Source of the DNA: Burkholderia sp. WSM2230
Lineage (GTDB): Bacteria; Pseudomonadota; Gammaproteobacteria; Burkholderiales; Burkholderiaceae
Assembly: GCF_000472445.1 (NCBI RefSeq)
Contig: NZ_AXAJ01000004.1
Location: forward strand, 1-64,000
Length of the DNA stretch: 64,000 bases
Direction of reading: 5' to 3'
Position numbers and translations under genes: made by a program. The notes under the pieces were generated by a model. That model made no database searches. It was not told where the DNA came from and saw nothing but the letters and a program-made list of their open reading frames with translations. Shown here in pieces: positions 14,099 through 24,094 of the stretch. Within the stretch, counting starts at the first letter, position 1, and each line of letters opens with the position of its first letter.

Positions 14099-14842
14099 TC
14101 ACACCGGCACCGGCGGCTCTTCGTGCAGCACGCCGTCGCGCAGCCGCATGATCCGGTCGCACCGCCCCGCCAGTTCCGGGTCGTGCGTGACGATCACAAA
14201 GCTCGTTTCGAGCGTTCGCGACAATTCGAGCATCAGGTTGAAGACCGTGTCGGCCGTGCTGCCGTCGAGGTTGCCGGTCGGTTCGTCGGCGAGCACGCAC
14301 GCCGGCTTTGTGACCAGCGCCCGCGCGATCGCGACGCGCTGACGCTCGCCGCCCGACAGCTCGCCCGGCCGATGTTTCGCGCGATGCGCCATGCCGACGC
14401 GCTCCAGCACGGCGAGCGCTTCGCGACGCGACGCCTCCGTCGTCATGCGGCGGATGCGCAGCGGCATCGCGACGTTGTCGAGCGCGGAAAACTCCGGCAG
14501 CAGATGATGGAACTGATACACGAAGCCGAGCGCGCGATTGCGCAGGTCGTTGCGTTCGCGCTCGGACAGCTTCGTGAACGGCTTGCCCATTACCGAGACA
14601 TGGCCCGCGCTCGGATCGTCGAGACCGCCGAGCACGTGCAACAGCGTGCTCTTGCCCGAACCCGACGCACCGACGATGGCGAGTTTCTCGCCGCGCCGCA
14701 CGCTCAGTTGCGTATTGTTGAGCACCTGCACGTTCAGGCCGCCCTGCACGAACGACTTCGAAATGCCGGTCGCTTCCAGCACATAGGGATGGGGCGTCAT
14801 GTCCTGAGCGGCCACGGATAAGGTTGCCGAGCGGTCATTCAT
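14099..14842 (-). CDS. lolD: Lipoprotein-releasing system ATPase LolD
   Basis: A 247-residue ABC ATPase that powers release of outer-membrane lipoproteins from the inner membrane to LolA. Walker A is GASGSGKST, the signature is [15 protein letters not shown], Walker B is VLADEPTG, and the switch His is in VTHDPEL. The start at 14842 overlaps the stop of lolC by 8 bases (ATGAATGA), which implies translational coupling. An internal Met ([12 protein letters not shown]) 14 codons later is an alternative. Together with the preceding gene it makes a LolCD exporter. Confidence 0.95.
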   Translation of the reverse strand: MNDRSATLSVAAQDMTPHPYVLEATGISKSFVQGGLNVQVLNNTQLSVRRGEKLAIVGASGSGKSTLLHVLGGLDDPSAGHVSVMGKPFTKLSERERNDLRNRALGFVYQFHHLLPEFSALDNVAMPLRIRRMTTEASRREALAVLERVGMAHRAKHRPGELSGGERQRVAIARALVTKPACVLADEPTGNLDGSTADTVFNLMLELSRTLETSFVIVTHDPELAGRCDRIMRLRDGVLHEEPPVPV

Positions 14843-16088
14843 AGCGCAGCGCCTCCGCGGGACGGACCTTCGCACCGCGCCAGCTCGGATAGAGCGTCGC
14901 CACCGCCGACATCAGGAATGCAATGATGCCGATGCGCGCGACGTCGGCGGGAATCAGCTCGGACGGCAACTCGCTGATGAAATACACCGACGGCGGCAGG
15001 AACTGCACGCCGAGCGCATGCTCGATCATCGGCACGAGCCACGGAATGCTCCACGCGATCAGGCAACCGAGCGCAACGCCGGTTGCCGTGCCGATGAAGC
15101 CGATGGTCACGCCCTGCACGACGAAAATCTTCATGATCGAACGCGGCTGCGCGCCGAGCGTGCGCAAAATCGCGATGTCGGCCTGCTTGTTGGTCACGGT
15201 CATCACGAGCGAGGACACCAGGTTGAACGCCGCGACCGCGATGATCAGCGTGAGGATGATGAACATCATGCGTTTTTCGATCTGCACGGCCGAGAACCAG
15301 GTCTTGTTCTGCTGGGTCCAGTCGCGGATATACAGGTCGCCCGACAGACTGCGCGCGAGCTGATGCGCGACTTCGGGCGCCCGCTGCATGTCGACGAGGC
15401 GCAGCCGCACGCCGGTCGGCGCGGGCAGCCGGAACAGCGCCTGCGCGTCCTTGATGTTGATGAGCGCAAGCGTGCTGTCGTACTCGTAATGCCCGGATTC
15501 GAAAATGCCCACCACCGTGAACTGCTTCAGGCGCGGCAGCATGCCGGCCGGCGTGATCGTGCCTTCGGGCGCGACGAGGGTGATCTTGTCGTTGACGGCC
15601 ACGCCGAGATTGGTCGCGAGATCCGCGCCCAGCACGATGCCGAACTCCCCCGGCACCAGATTGGTCAGCTTGCCGCCTTTCATTTCCTTGCCGATGTCCG
15701 ACACCTGCGGCTCGAGCGAGGGCTCGATGCCGCGCAGCGCGACGCCGCTTACCGCATCCTGGCGCGTGAGCAGCGCCTGCGCTTCGACATAGGGCGCCGC
15801 GCCGATCACTTCCTTGTTCTGGCGCGCTTCCTGAGCGGTGAGCTGCCAGTTGGGCATCGAGCCTGTCGGCGAAAAAATTTCGACGTGCGCTAGCACCGAC
15901 AGCATCCGGTCTCGCACTTCTTTCTGGAAGCCGTTCATCACGGAGAGCACGACGATCAGCGCGGCCACGCCTAGCGCGATGCCCGACATCGAAACGAGCG
16001 CGATGAACGAAATGAAGCCGTTGCCGGTCGTGCGTTTGCCGGCGCGCGTGTAGCGCCAGCCGATCTGCCATTCGTAGGGAAATTTCAA
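14835..16088 (-). CDS. lolC: Lipoprotein-releasing system permease LolC/LolE
   Basis: A 417-residue permease of the FtsX/MacB type. One membrane segment follows the short N-terminus ([30 protein letters not shown]), then a large periplasmic domain, and three C-terminal membrane segments including the FtsX core. It starts at TTG (16088), after AAAAGGAC, giving [17 protein letters not shown]; no ATG lies close by. Only one permease gene is present rather than separate lolC and lolE, so a homodimeric LolF-like arrangement is possible. That is an inference, because the rest of the genome is not visible. Confidence 0.93.
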   Translation of the reverse strand: MKFPYEWQIGWRYTRAGKRTTGNGFISFIALVSMSGIALGVAALIVVLSVMNGFQKEVRDRMLSVLAHVEIFSPTGSMPNWQLTAQEARQNKEVIGAAPYVEAQALLTRQDAVSGVALRGIEPSLEPQVSDIGKEMKGGKLTNLVPGEFGIVLGADLATNLGVAVNDKITLVAPEGTITPAGMLPRLKQFTVVGIFESGHYEYDSTLALINIKDAQALFRLPAPTGVRLRLVDMQRAPEVAHQLARSLSGDLYIRDWTQQNKTWFSAVQIEKRMMFIILTLIIAVAAFNLVSSLVMTVTNKQADIAILRTLGAQPRSIMKIFVVQGVTIGFIGTATGVALGCLIAWSIPWLVPMIEHALGVQFLPPSVYFISELPSELIPADVARIGIIAFLMSAVATLYPSWRGAKVRPAEALRYE

Positions 16089-16424
16089 GCGAGTCCTTTT
16101 CTGCGTTCTTCGGCCACCGGAGATGCCGCACCGCGCGGCTGCCGTTGCTCACCTCTGCCTGCGCGTGCTTGCGGTTGCGCGGCTGCGCGGCCCCGAGTGC
16201 CCTGATCATTGGTGTCGCGGCAATCGGGATGGTTCCGGGCGGGGCTTCGGCCTGAAGTCCGCTACGGATTGCCGATGCCGCCACCGTCAACCAAGCGCGA
16301 AGTTTGCCATACAATGCCGCGCCGCCGCGTAATGGGAACGGTTGAGGGCTGCCGGGCGTAGCTGCGGGCGCGGAGCCGCATCACTCGAAACCGCCGCGCG
16401 CTTTGCCCTACAATGCGCAGCATC
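16089..16424. promoter_or_regulatory. Divergent region with duplicated TTTGCC-TACAATGC motif
   Basis: A 336-base gap between lolC (minus) and the RpfE-like gene (plus). A 15-base motif, TTTGCC(A/C)TACAATGC, occurs at 16303-16317 and again at 16402-16416 with one mismatch, 99 bases apart. TACAAT is a plausible -10. The downstream copy ends only about 10 bases before the ATG at 16425. Nothing else was recognised. Confidence 0.5.
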
Positions 16425-17537
16425 ATGCACGCCAACCGCCTCCATCTGCTGCTTCCTTTCGCGCTGCCCGCCGCAGCCGACGCCGCCACCGCCCTGCACG
16501 ACATCCGCAGTCCCGCCCTGGACCGCCTGATCGCCCGCGCGACGCTGGTAGAGCGCGTGATCGGGGAAGATTTTCAGCGCACGCTGCCGCATGAACGCTG
16601 GATCGCCCGCCAGTTCGGCGCGTTATCCGGCAGCGCGACAGGCGCCACCGGCGCGCCAGCCGCCGACGAAGCCCCGCTCGCCCCTTACATGCTGCGCGCC
16701 GACGGCGGCGATCCCGGCGACGCGACCTGGGCCTGCGTGCAGCCGGTGCACGTGCGCATCGCGCATGACCACCTGGTGCTGATCGACCCGGCCTCGCTCG
16801 AACTGTCGGACGATGAAGCGGGCGCGCTGCTCGCGGTTGCGAGACCGCTGATCGAGGAACTCGGCGTGCGTATCGAAGCGCCGAAGCCCACCCGCTGGTA
16901 TCTGTCGGGCGACGACTTCGGCGCGCTCGCCGGCGCGTCGCCGTTGCGCGCAAGCGGCCGCAACATCGAAATCTGGTTGCCGCACGAGGCGCATTCCGGC
17001 GAGCGTTCGCGCGCGTGGATGAAGCTGCAGAACGAAGTGCAGATGGCGTGGTTCGAGCACCCCGTCAACGAGGCGCGTGAAGCGCGCGGCCTGCCCGCCG
17101 TCAATTCGATCTGGTTTCATGCGCAAGGCGCGGCAGGCCCGGTGCGCAGTCCTTTCACGCAGGTATTCTCCGACGCCGCCGCCACACGCGGCCTCGCGCT
17201 CACGGCGGGCGCGCGCGTCGCCGCGCCGCCAGCGTCATTCGCGGCGCTGACGTCCTTGATCGACGCGAACGGCAGTGCAAACAACACGGCGCTCGTCGAG
17301 CTCGATCCGTTCTCGGCACCATTCATCGAGCAGGATTGGGCGCGCTGGAACGCGGCCTTCTCGGCCCTCCAGGGCGACTGGCTCGAACCGGCGCTCGCGG
17401 CGCTCGAATCCGGCGCGCTCGCGGAACTCGGCCTGACGCTGTGCGGCGACACCGGCTCGGTCACGCTCCGCGTGACGCGTGGCGATCTGCGCAAATTCTG
17501 GCGGCGGCGCGTGCTGGCCTCGCTCTTCATCGAATGA
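16425..17537 (+). CDS. RpfE-like conserved protein (COG4255 type)
   Basis: About 370 residues, no signal peptide or membrane segment; the N-terminal HLLLPFALPA is hydrophobic but Pro-containing. Overall layout (LLLPFALP start, RWYLSG in the middle, conserved NSIWFHAQGA) fits the RpfE-type proteins of unknown biochemical role, named from the Xanthomonas rpf cluster where the gene lies near recJ. Here too it is followed at 37 bases by recJ, then prfB and lysS. The name describes similarity of family and place, not a proven role in diffusible-signal regulation. An alternative ATG four codons earlier (16413) overlaps a TACAAT motif. Some annotations call such proteins phosphoglycerate mutase; I see no support for that. 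Confidence 0.65.
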   Translation: MHANRLHLLLPFALPAAADAATALHDIRSPALDRLIARATLVERVIGEDFQRTLPHERWIARQFGALSGSATGATGAPAADEAPLAPYMLRADGGDPGDATWACVQPVHVRIAHDHLVLIDPASLELSDDEAGALLAVARPLIEELGVRIEAPKPTRWYLSGDDFGALAGASPLRASGRNIEIWLPHEAHSGERSRAWMKLQNEVQMAWFEHPVNEAREARGLPAVNSIWFHAQGAAGPVRSPFTQVFSDAAATRGLALTAGARVAAPPASFAALTSLIDANGSANNTALVELDPFSAPFIEQDWARWNAAFSALQGDWLEPALAALESGALAELGLTLCGDTGSVTLRVTRGDLRKFWRRRVLASLFIE

Positions 17538-17574
17538 ACGATTGCATGACCGACCCTACTCACGGCCTTTCAGA

Positions 17575-19281
17575 ATGACCCGAATCGTTACGCGCGCCTG
17601 TTCTCCCGCCGACGCCGAAGCTTTGGTTCGCCACGGCCTGCATCCGGTGCTGGCGCGTCTCTATGCGGCGCGCGGCGTGTGCCTGCCCGATGAAATCGAA
17701 ACCGGCCTCGCGCGCCTCGTGCCGCCCGCCGCGCTGAAGGGCTGCGACGACGCCGCCCTCCTCCTCGCGGACGCAATCCAGCAGCAGCGCCGCATGCTGG
17801 TAGTCGCCGACTACGATTGCGACGGCGCCACCGCCTGCGCGGTCGCGGTACGCGGACTGCGAATGTTCGGCGGCAAGATCGAATATCTGGTGCCGAACCG
17901 CTTCGAATACGGCTATGGCCTCACGCCCGAGATCGTCGCACTGGCCGCGCGGAGCGCCTCGGGCAAGCCGGATCTGCTGATCACAGTCGACAACGGCATT
18001 GCGAGCGTGGACGGCGTCGAGGCGGCCAACGCGCTGGGCATCGACGTACTCGTCACGGATCACCACCTGCCCGGCGATGAGTTGCCGGCCGCCCGTGCAA
18101 TCGTCAACCCGAATCAGCCGGGCTGCGAGTTTCCGAGCAAGTGCATTGCGGGCGTCGGCGTGATGTTCTATGTGCTGCTTGCGTTGCGCGCGGAATTGCG
18201 CCGGCGCGGCGCGTTCGGCGACGGCTTTCCCGAGCCGCGTCTGGACGGCCTGCTCGACCTGGTCGCGCTCGGCACCGTCGCCGACGTGGTCAAGCTCGAC
18301 GGCAACAACCGCGTGCTCGTCGCGCAAGGTTTGCAGCGCATTCGTAAAGGCAAGATGCAGCCGGGCATTGCCGCCCTCTTCCGCGCGGCGGCGCGCGACG
18401 CGCGCAACGCGTCCGGCTTCGACCTCGGCTTCGCGCTCGGCCCGCGGCTCAATGCGGCGGGACGCCTGTCGGACATGTCGCTCGGCATCGAATGCCTGAC
18501 GACCGACGACGTCGGCCGCGCGTGGGAGCTCGCGCAGCAGCTCGACGCGATGAACCGCGAGCGGCGCGAAATCGAAGCGGGCATGCAGCAACAGGCGCTC
18601 GACGATCTCTCGTCAGTCGACCCCGACGGCGCCACCACCATCACGCTGTTCAATCCGGCCTGGCATCAGGGCGTGATCGGCATCGTCGCGGGACGCCTGA
18701 AGGAGAAGTTTCACCGCCCCGCGTTCACGTTCGCACCCGCAGACGACAGCGGCCAGCTCGTCAAGGGCTCCGGGCGTTCTATCGCGGGCTTTCATCTGCG
18801 TGATGCGCTCGATCTGATTTCGAAGCGCGAGCCGGGGCTCATCGTCAAGTTCGGCGGCCACGCGATGGCGGCGGGGCTCACGCTCGCCGCCGCCGACGTG
18901 CCGCGCTTCACCGCCGCGTTCGAAGCGGTCGGCCGCGAGTGGCTGAGCGACGACGCGCTCTCGCGCACCGTCGAAACCGACGGCGAGCTCGAGGACGCAT
19001 ACTTCACGCCGCAATTCGTCGAAATGCTGGACGCGGCCGTGTGGGGCCAGGGTTTCCCGGTGCCGGTCTTTTCCGGCGAATTCGACGTCGCCTCGCAGGC
19101 GCTCGTGAAGGACAAGCACCTGAAGCTGCAACTCATGCGCGGCCGTCAGCGTTTCAACGCGATCTGGTTTAACCACACGGACACGCTGCCCGCGCGCACC
19201 GTGGTCGCGTACCGGCTCGCAAGCGACACGTGGAACGGCGTCTCGCGCGTGCAACTGATCGTCGAGCACGCCGCGAGCTAG
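17575..19281 (+). CDS. recJ: Single-stranded-DNA-specific exonuclease RecJ
   Basis: A 568-residue RecJ, a 5'-3' single-strand exonuclease for recombination and mismatch or base-excision repair. The DHH-family motifs are visible: [12 protein letters not shown] (motif I), [20 protein letters not shown] (the DHH motif) and the DHHA1 segment with [13 protein letters not shown]. An OB-like C-terminal domain follows. The ATG at 17575 gives [15 protein letters not shown]; the longer upstream frame overlaps the end of the RpfE-like gene and is rejected. Likely cotranscribed with the gene before it. Confidence 0.97.
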   Translation: MTRIVTRACSPADAEALVRHGLHPVLARLYAARGVCLPDEIETGLARLVPPAALKGCDDAALLLADAIQQQRRMLVVADYDCDGATACAVAVRGLRMFGGKIEYLVPNRFEYGYGLTPEIVALAARSASGKPDLLITVDNGIASVDGVEAANALGIDVLVTDHHLPGDELPAARAIVNPNQPGCEFPSKCIAGVGVMFYVLLALRAELRRRGAFGDGFPEPRLDGLLDLVALGTVADVVKLDGNNRVLVAQGLQRIRKGKMQPGIAALFRAAARDARNASGFDLGFALGPRLNAAGRLSDMSLGIECLTTDDVGRAWELAQQLDAMNRERREIEAGMQQQALDDLSSVDPDGATTITLFNPAWHQGVIGIVAGRLKEKFHRPAFTFAPADDSGQLVKGSGRSIAGFHLRDALDLISKREPGLIVKFGGHAMAAGLTLAAADVPRFTAAFEAVGREWLSDDALSRTVETDGELEDAYFTPQFVEMLDAAVWGQGFPVPVFSGEFDVASQALVKDKHLKLQLMRGRQRFNAIWFNHTDTLPARTVVAYRLASDTWNGVSRVQLIVEHAAS

Positions 19282-19408
19282 TTCGCCTCACGGCGAGCCG
19301 CCCGGCGCCCGCGTGCAAACCTCGCGCGGGCGTCGAAAATCGCCGCAAAATCAACCGCGAACACGCGCCGGGTCGCCGACAGGCCGCCGGCGCGGCACGC
19401 CGATCGGC

Positions 19409-19414
19409 TATAAT
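19409..19414 (+). promoter_or_regulatory. -10 element of prfB-lysS promoter
   Basis: A perfect TATAAT 33 bases upstream of the prfB ATG, in a gap of 165 bases after recJ. No clear TTGACA lies 16-18 bases upstream, so the -35 is weak or activator-dependent. Confidence 0.5.
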
Positions 19415-19446
19415 TTCCCCTTTTTACGAAGCCACACAAGATCGAC

Positions 19447-20551
19447 ATGGAAGCGGAACGTCTCAACGCGATCGAAGCCTCTCTGGCGGACCTGCGCACG
19501 CGCGCGGCCGACCTACGGGGGTATCTTTGACTACGACGACAAGTCACGTCGTCTGATCGAAGTCAACCGGGAGCTTGAAGACCCGGACGTCTGGAACGAC
19601 TCGAAACACGCCCAGGCACTCGGCCGGGAAAAGAAACTGCTGGACGACACGGTGGGCAAGCTCACGTCGCTCCACAACGACTTGCGCGACACGCAAGACC
19701 TGTTCGAAATGGCGCGCGAAGAAGGCGACGACGAAACGCTCCTCGCCTGCGAAGCGGACGCGCAAGCGCTCGAGCAGCGCGTCGCCGACATGGAATTTCG
19801 CCGCATGTTCGCGAATCCCGCCGACCCGAACAACGCGTTCCTCGACATCCAGGCGGGCGCGGGCGGCACCGAGGCGTGCGACTGGGCGTCCATGCTGCTG
19901 CGCCAGTATCTGCGCTACTGCGAACGCAAGGGCTTCAAGACCGAAGTGCTCGAGCAGACCGACGGCGACGTCGCGGGCATCAAGAACGCCACGATCAAGA
20001 TCGAAGGTGAATACGCATACGGCTTTCTGCGCACCGAAACCGGCGTGCACCGGCTCGTGCGCAAGTCGCCGTTCGATTCTTCGGGCGGGCGTCATACGTC
20101 GTTCTCGTCGGTGTTCGTGTATCCGGAAATCGACGATTCCATTGAAGTGGACATCAATCCGGCCGATCTGCGTATCGACACCTACCGCGCGTCCGGCGCG
20201 GGCGGTCAGCACATCAACAAGACCGACTCGGCGGTGCGGATCACGCACCTGCCCTCGGGCATCGTCGTGCAGTGCCAGAACGACCGCTCGCAGCACCGCA
20301 ACCGCGCCGAAGCAATGGCCATGCTGAAGTCGCGCCTGTACGAAGCGGAAATCCGCAAGCGTCAGGAGGAGCAGGACAAGCTCGAAGCCGGCAAGACCGA
20401 TGTGGGCTGGGGTCACCAGATCCGCTCCTACGTGCTGGACAACAGCCGCATCAAGGACCTGCGCACCAACGTCGAAATCAGCAATACAAAGAGCGTGCTC
20501 GACGGCGATCTCGATCCGTTTATCAGCGCAAGCCTGAAGCAAGGCGTCTAA
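19447..20551 (+). CDS. prfB: Peptide chain release factor 2 (programmed +1 frameshift)
   Basis: RF2, which ends translation at UGA and UAA. The gene is read as join(19447-19527, 19529-20551), giving 367 residues. The first 27 codons end at CTT TGA C, preceded by the Shine-Dalgarno-like CGGGGG and TAT: the classic RF2 autoregulatory frameshift site. When RF2 is scarce, ribosomes pause at the in-frame UGA (19528-19530) and slip +1 on CTT. The anticodon-mimic tripeptide SPF (KSPFDSSGG) and the catalytic GGQ ([12 protein letters not shown]) are present. The residue before SGAGGQ is Ala, unlike the Thr found in E. coli K-12, so the fully active form is expected. lysS follows 117 bases on. Confidence 0.97.
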
Positions 20552-20668
20552 GCGACAACCGGCGCGGCATGCATAGCCGCGCCGCATCTTTTTATTGCCT
20601 GAGGTTTTTCACCGACTGGCTGTTCGCAAGCGGATCAACCCACGCGGACCACGAACACCAAGACCATC

Positions 20669-22195
20669 ATGAACGAACCGATCCAACCGAACCTCGTGCC
20701 CGAGGTGGACGACAACAAGATCATCGCGGAGCGCCGCGAAAAGCTGCGCGAGTTGCGCGAGCAAGGCGTCGCCTATCCGAACGATTTTCGCCCCACGCAT
20801 CACGCGGAAGATCTGCAGGCGCAATTCGAGCACGCCGACAAGGAAGCGCTCGAAGCCAACCCGCTCGAAGTCGCGATTGCCGGCCGCATGATGCTCAAGC
20901 GCGTGATGGGCAAGGCGAGCTTTGCGACCGTGCGCGACGGCTCGGGTCAGATCCAGTTCTTCATTACGCCGGCCGACGTCGGCCAGGAAACGTACGACGC
21001 CTTCAAGAAGTGGGACATGGGCGACATCGTCGCAGCGCGCGGCGTGCTGTTTCGCACCAACAAGGGCGAGTTGTCGGTGCGCTGCACGGAACTGCGCCTG
21101 CTTTCGAAGTCGCTGCGTCCGCTGCCCGACAAGTTCCACGGTCTGTCGGACCAGGAAATGAAGTATCGGCAGCGCTATGTCGATCTGATCGTCACGCCGG
21201 AAACGCGCAAGACTTTCGTCGCGCGCACCAAGGCCATTTCGTCGATCCGGAAATTCATGGCGGACGCCGGCTTCATGGAAGTCGAAACGCCGATGCTCCA
21301 CCCTATTCCCGGCGGCGCGGCGGCCAAGCCGTTCACCACGCACCACAACGCGCTCGACATGCAGATGTTCCTGCGCATCGCGCCTGAGCTGTATCTGAAG
21401 CGCCTTGTGGTCGGCGGCTTCGAGCGCGTGTTCGAGATCAACCGTAACTTCCGCAATGAAGGCGTGTCCGTGCGCCACAATCCGGAATTCACGATGATCG
21501 AGTTCTACGCGGCCTATACCGATTACAAGTGGCTGATGGACTTCACCGAGCAGTTGATCCGCCAGGCGGCCATCGACGCATTGGGCACCGCGACCATCAC
21601 CTATCAGGGGCGTGAGCTGGATCTTTCAAGGCCGTTCCACCGTTTGACAATCACGCAAGCTATCCAGAAATACGCGCCGCAGTACACGAATGAGCAGCTC
21701 GCCGACAGCGCGTTCCTGCGCACCGAACTGAAGAAGTTCGGCGTGGATGCGTCGCAGCCGCAGTTCCTGAACGCGGGCGTGGGTTCGCTGCAACTGGCGC
21801 TGTTTGAAGAGACCGCCGAGTCGCAATTGTGGGAGCCGACGTACATCATCGACTATCCGGTCGAGGTGTCGCCGCTCGCGCGCGCGTCGGACAAGGTGGA
21901 AGGCATTACCGAGCGCTTCGAGCTGTTCATTACCGGCCGTGAGATCGCCAACGGCTTCTCGGAACTGAACGATCCCGAAGACCAGGCTGCACGCTTCAAA
22001 AAGCAGGTGGACCAGAAAGACGCCGGCGACGAAGAAGCCATGTTCTACGACGCCGACTACATTCGCGCGCTCGAATACGGCATGCCGCCGGCGGGTGGCT
22101 GCGGCATCGGCATCGACCGTCTGGTGATGATGCTGACGGACAGCCCGAGCATCCGCGATGTGATCCTGTTCCCGCATCTGCGCCGCGAAGATTAA
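20669..22195 (+). CDS. lysS: Lysyl-tRNA synthetase (class II)
   Basis: A 508-residue class II lysyl-tRNA synthetase. The N-terminal OB-fold binds the anticodon ([18 protein letters not shown]). The catalytic domain has motif 1 ([18 protein letters not shown]), motif 2 ([18 protein letters not shown]) and motif 3 ([14 protein letters not shown]). It lies directly after prfB, the same order as in enteric bacteria, and is followed by an intrinsic terminator at 22247. Full length and normal. Confidence 0.99.
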   Translation: MNEPIQPNLVPEVDDNKIIAERREKLRELREQGVAYPNDFRPTHHAEDLQAQFEHADKEALEANPLEVAIAGRMMLKRVMGKASFATVRDGSGQIQFFITPADVGQETYDAFKKWDMGDIVAARGVLFRTNKGELSVRCTELRLLSKSLRPLPDKFHGLSDQEMKYRQRYVDLIVTPETRKTFVARTKAISSIRKFMADAGFMEVETPMLHPIPGGAAAKPFTTHHNALDMQMFLRIAPELYLKRLVVGGFERVFEINRNFRNEGVSVRHNPEFTMIEFYAAYTDYKWLMDFTEQLIRQAAIDALGTATITYQGRELDLSRPFHRLTITQAIQKYAPQYTNEQLADSAFLRTELKKFGVDASQPQFLNAGVGSLQLALFEETAESQLWEPTYIIDYPVEVSPLARASDKVEGITERFELFITGREIANGFSELNDPEDQAARFKKQVDQKDAGDEEAMFYDADYIRALEYGMPPAGGCGIGIDRLVMMLTDSPSIRDVILFPHLRRED

Positions 22196-22246
22196 GCGCG
22201 GCGCGCTTGCCGCGGTTTGTCGCGGTTTGTCGCGATTCGCTGACTG

Positions 22247-22275
22247 ACGCCCGGCTCGCCATGCCGGGCGTTTTT
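22247..22275 (+). terminator. Intrinsic terminator after lysS
   Basis: A 9-base stem, ACGCCCGGC with GCCGGGCGT, loop TCGCCAT, followed by a T-run. It lies about 50 bases past the lysS stop. Confidence 0.85.
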
Positions 22276-22465
22276 GTTTGTGCGTCCGTGGCATGGCTGC
22301 ACAGCGGCCTCCACGCGCTTTGTAACGGCAGGTAAAAGGCGTCCGGCAAGAGCCGCGCTATAACCCCGCTTTCGGCAAATCGTTACAATTTGAAACGCGT
22401 AAGGGATCGAATTGGGCGAGACTGGGTCTCAACCAGAAGTCACTCTGCAAAAGACGGAGGTCGAA

Positions 22466-23269
22466 ATGGACAAACCCACCACGCAACCCGCCACACAAGC
22501 CACGCAGCCGGCGCCACCGGCACAGCGGCGGCTTCATCCGCTCGTCGCGACTGCGGCGGGCGCGGTGATCATCGCAAGCCTCGTCGCTACGGCGGCGGTC
22601 ACGGGCATGTTCCCGAGGGCGTCCAGCACCGGCGAGCCGACTAGTCAGACGCAAGCTGCCAAGATTGTGCCGCAGACGGGCCAGCAAGCCGTGGTCGACT
22701 CCGCGGCACCCGCGAATCTCGCCGCACAGCAGAGCTCGCAGCAACCTGCGCAACAGGCTGGGCAACAAGCGGCGCAGCAAGCCGCCCAACAACCCGCGGA
22801 ACCGCAGCCGCAACGCGCACCGGCTCCCGCGCCCGCCGAGCAGCAATACGCCCAACAGCAACAGCAATACGCGCCGCAGCAACAGGCCCAGCCGGCGCCC
22901 CAATACACTCAGCGGCAGCCCGCACAGCCGGCGCATTGCTCGACCTGCGGCACGGTGGTCGCGATTTCGGCGGCGCGCCAGGAGGGCCACGGCACCGGCA
23001 TCGGTGCCGTCGGCGGCGCGGTGGCAGGCGGCGTGGTCGGCAATCAGTTCGGCAGCGGCAACGGCCGCACGGCAATGACGCTGCTTGGCGCGCTCGGCGG
23101 CGGGCTGGCCGGCAACTCAGTGGAAAAGCATCTGCGCAGCACCACGTCGTATTCGGTGCGTGTGCGGATGGAAAACGGCAAGACGCGCTACTTCAGCTAT
23201 CACGAAGCGCCGCCCTTCCAGCAGGGCCAGCGCGTTCGGGTAGAAAACGGCACGCTGGTCGCGGACTGA
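22466..23269 (+). CDS. Glycine-zipper 2TM domain envelope protein
   Basis: A 267-residue predicted envelope protein. One N-terminal membrane segment (residues about 24-46, LVATAAGAVIIASLVATAAV) is followed by a low-complexity stretch of roughly 100 residues rich in Gln, Ala and Pro. A CSTC pair comes next. Then comes a glycine-zipper pair of hydrophobic segments (GAVGGAVAGGVVGNQFGSG and LLGALGGGLAGNSVEK) as in SlyB/Rickettsia 17-kDa-like proteins. The C-terminus (YSVRVRMENGKTRYFSYHE) is beta-like. No lipobox is seen, so it is probably anchored by the N-terminal helix. The ATG at 22466 follows GGAGG. TACAAT at 22384 is a candidate -10. The function is unknown; related proteins affect envelope integrity. 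Confidence 0.85.
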   Translation: MDKPTTQPATQATQPAPPAQRRLHPLVATAAGAVIIASLVATAAVTGMFPRASSTGEPTSQTQAAKIVPQTGQQAVVDSAAPANLAAQQSSQQPAQQAGQQAAQQAAQQPAEPQPQRAPAPAPAEQQYAQQQQQYAPQQQAQPAPQYTQRQPAQPAHCSTCGTVVAISAARQEGHGTGIGAVGGAVAGGVVGNQFGSGNGRTAMTLLGALGGGLAGNSVEKHLRSTTSYSVRVRMENGKTRYFSYHEAPPFQQGQRVRVENGTLVAD

Positions 23270-23312
23270 CCGCGGCGCGGCGCGCATCGCTGCTGCACGG
23301 GTCACGCGCATG

Positions 23313-23346
23313 AAAAAGGCGACTCCAGTGGAGTCGCCTTTTTTTT
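23313..23346. terminator. Bidirectional intrinsic terminator
   Basis: A 14-base perfect stem (AAAAAGGCGACTCC with GGAGTCGCCTTTTT), flanked by A and T runs. It can end the glycine-zipper transcript (plus) and the isc operon (minus). Confidence 0.9.
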
Positions 23347-23381
23347 GCAGTGCCGGCATGACGGCTAGCCGGCTCGCGAAC

Positions 23382-23579
23382 TCAGTAATCCGAGTCTTCA
23401 ATCCATGCAGCCTGAATCGCCTCGAGGATCTTTTCGTTCGACCGGTTCGGGTCGTCGTCGAATCCTTCCAGCTCAGTGACCCACCGGTGCAGGTCCGTGA
23501 AGCGCACCTGCTGCGGATCGATGTCCTGATACTTGTCGGTCAGGGCCATCGCGATGTCTTGCGTATCGGTCCACTTCAT
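23382..23579 (-). CDS. iscX: Fe-S assembly protein IscX
   Basis: A 65-residue acidic protein of the IscX/YfhJ family. Conserved segments KWTDTQDIAMAL, DPQQVRFTDLHRWV and LEAIQAAWIEDSD are present. IscX binds IscS and competes with frataxin and iron; it is thought to modulate cluster assembly. It is the last gene of the isc operon, 15 bases after fdx, and a terminator follows. Confidence 0.96.
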   Translation of the reverse strand: MKWTDTQDIAMALTDKYQDIDPQQVRFTDLHRWVTELEGFDDDPNRSNEKILEAIQAAWIEDSDY

Positions 23580-23594
23580 GGCTGCGTCCTCCGG

Positions 23595-23936
23595 TTAGTG
23601 GTTTTCCTTCGCGTGATTGATCGAGTAACGCGGAATTTCGACGACCAGGTCCTGCTCGGCCGGCACGATTGCCTGGCACGACAGACGCGAAGCCGGCTCG
23701 AGCCCCCACGCCTTGTCCAGCAGATCGTCCTCGTCTTCTTCGGACGGCGTCAAGGCGGCGAAACCCTCACGCACGATCACGTGACAGGTCGTACACGCGC
23801 ACGATTTCTCGCAGGCGTGCTCGATTTCAATGCCGTTATCGAGCAGATTGTCGCAAATGCTCTTGCCGGGCACGGCATCGATCACCGCGCCTTCCGGGCA
23901 GAGTTCGACGTGAGGCAGCACAACGATTTGAGGCAT
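23595..23936 (-). CDS. fdx: ISC-system 2Fe-2S ferredoxin
   Basis: A 113-residue adrenodoxin-type ferredoxin that supplies electrons to cluster assembly. The four ligand cysteines are in HACEKSCACTTCHVIV (with the C-x5-C-x2-C spacing) and in RLSCQAIVPA about 36 residues later. The ATG at 23936 gives MPQIVVLPHVELCPEG, the usual start; the upstream extension is not family-like. It lies between hscA and iscX; the gap to hscA (158 bases) is larger than the others in the operon. Confidence 0.97.
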   Translation of the reverse strand: MPQIVVLPHVELCPEGAVIDAVPGKSICDNLLDNGIEIEHACEKSCACTTCHVIVREGFAALTPSEEDEDDLLDKAWGLEPASRLSCQAIVPAEQDLVVEIPRYSINHAKENH

Positions 23937-24094
23937 ACATGTTCCGTTTGGTCTGAGGCGCGGCCTCAAACAGGCTTCGCACCATTTTACTGGCGACACG
24001 CCCAGTTGTTAAAGCCCGCGTGTCTTCAATCAAGTCCGCATCGCGCTTGTGCGATGACGGGGAGCCCGCGCGCGGCCGCGCAATCTCGCGAGTA

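Noticed and set aside
19313..19528. prfB beginning upstream of 19447 in the downstream frame
   Set aside because: That frame avoids the stop codon but gives an Arg-rich non-RF2 N-terminus; the frameshift model restores the conserved [10 protein letters not shown] start.
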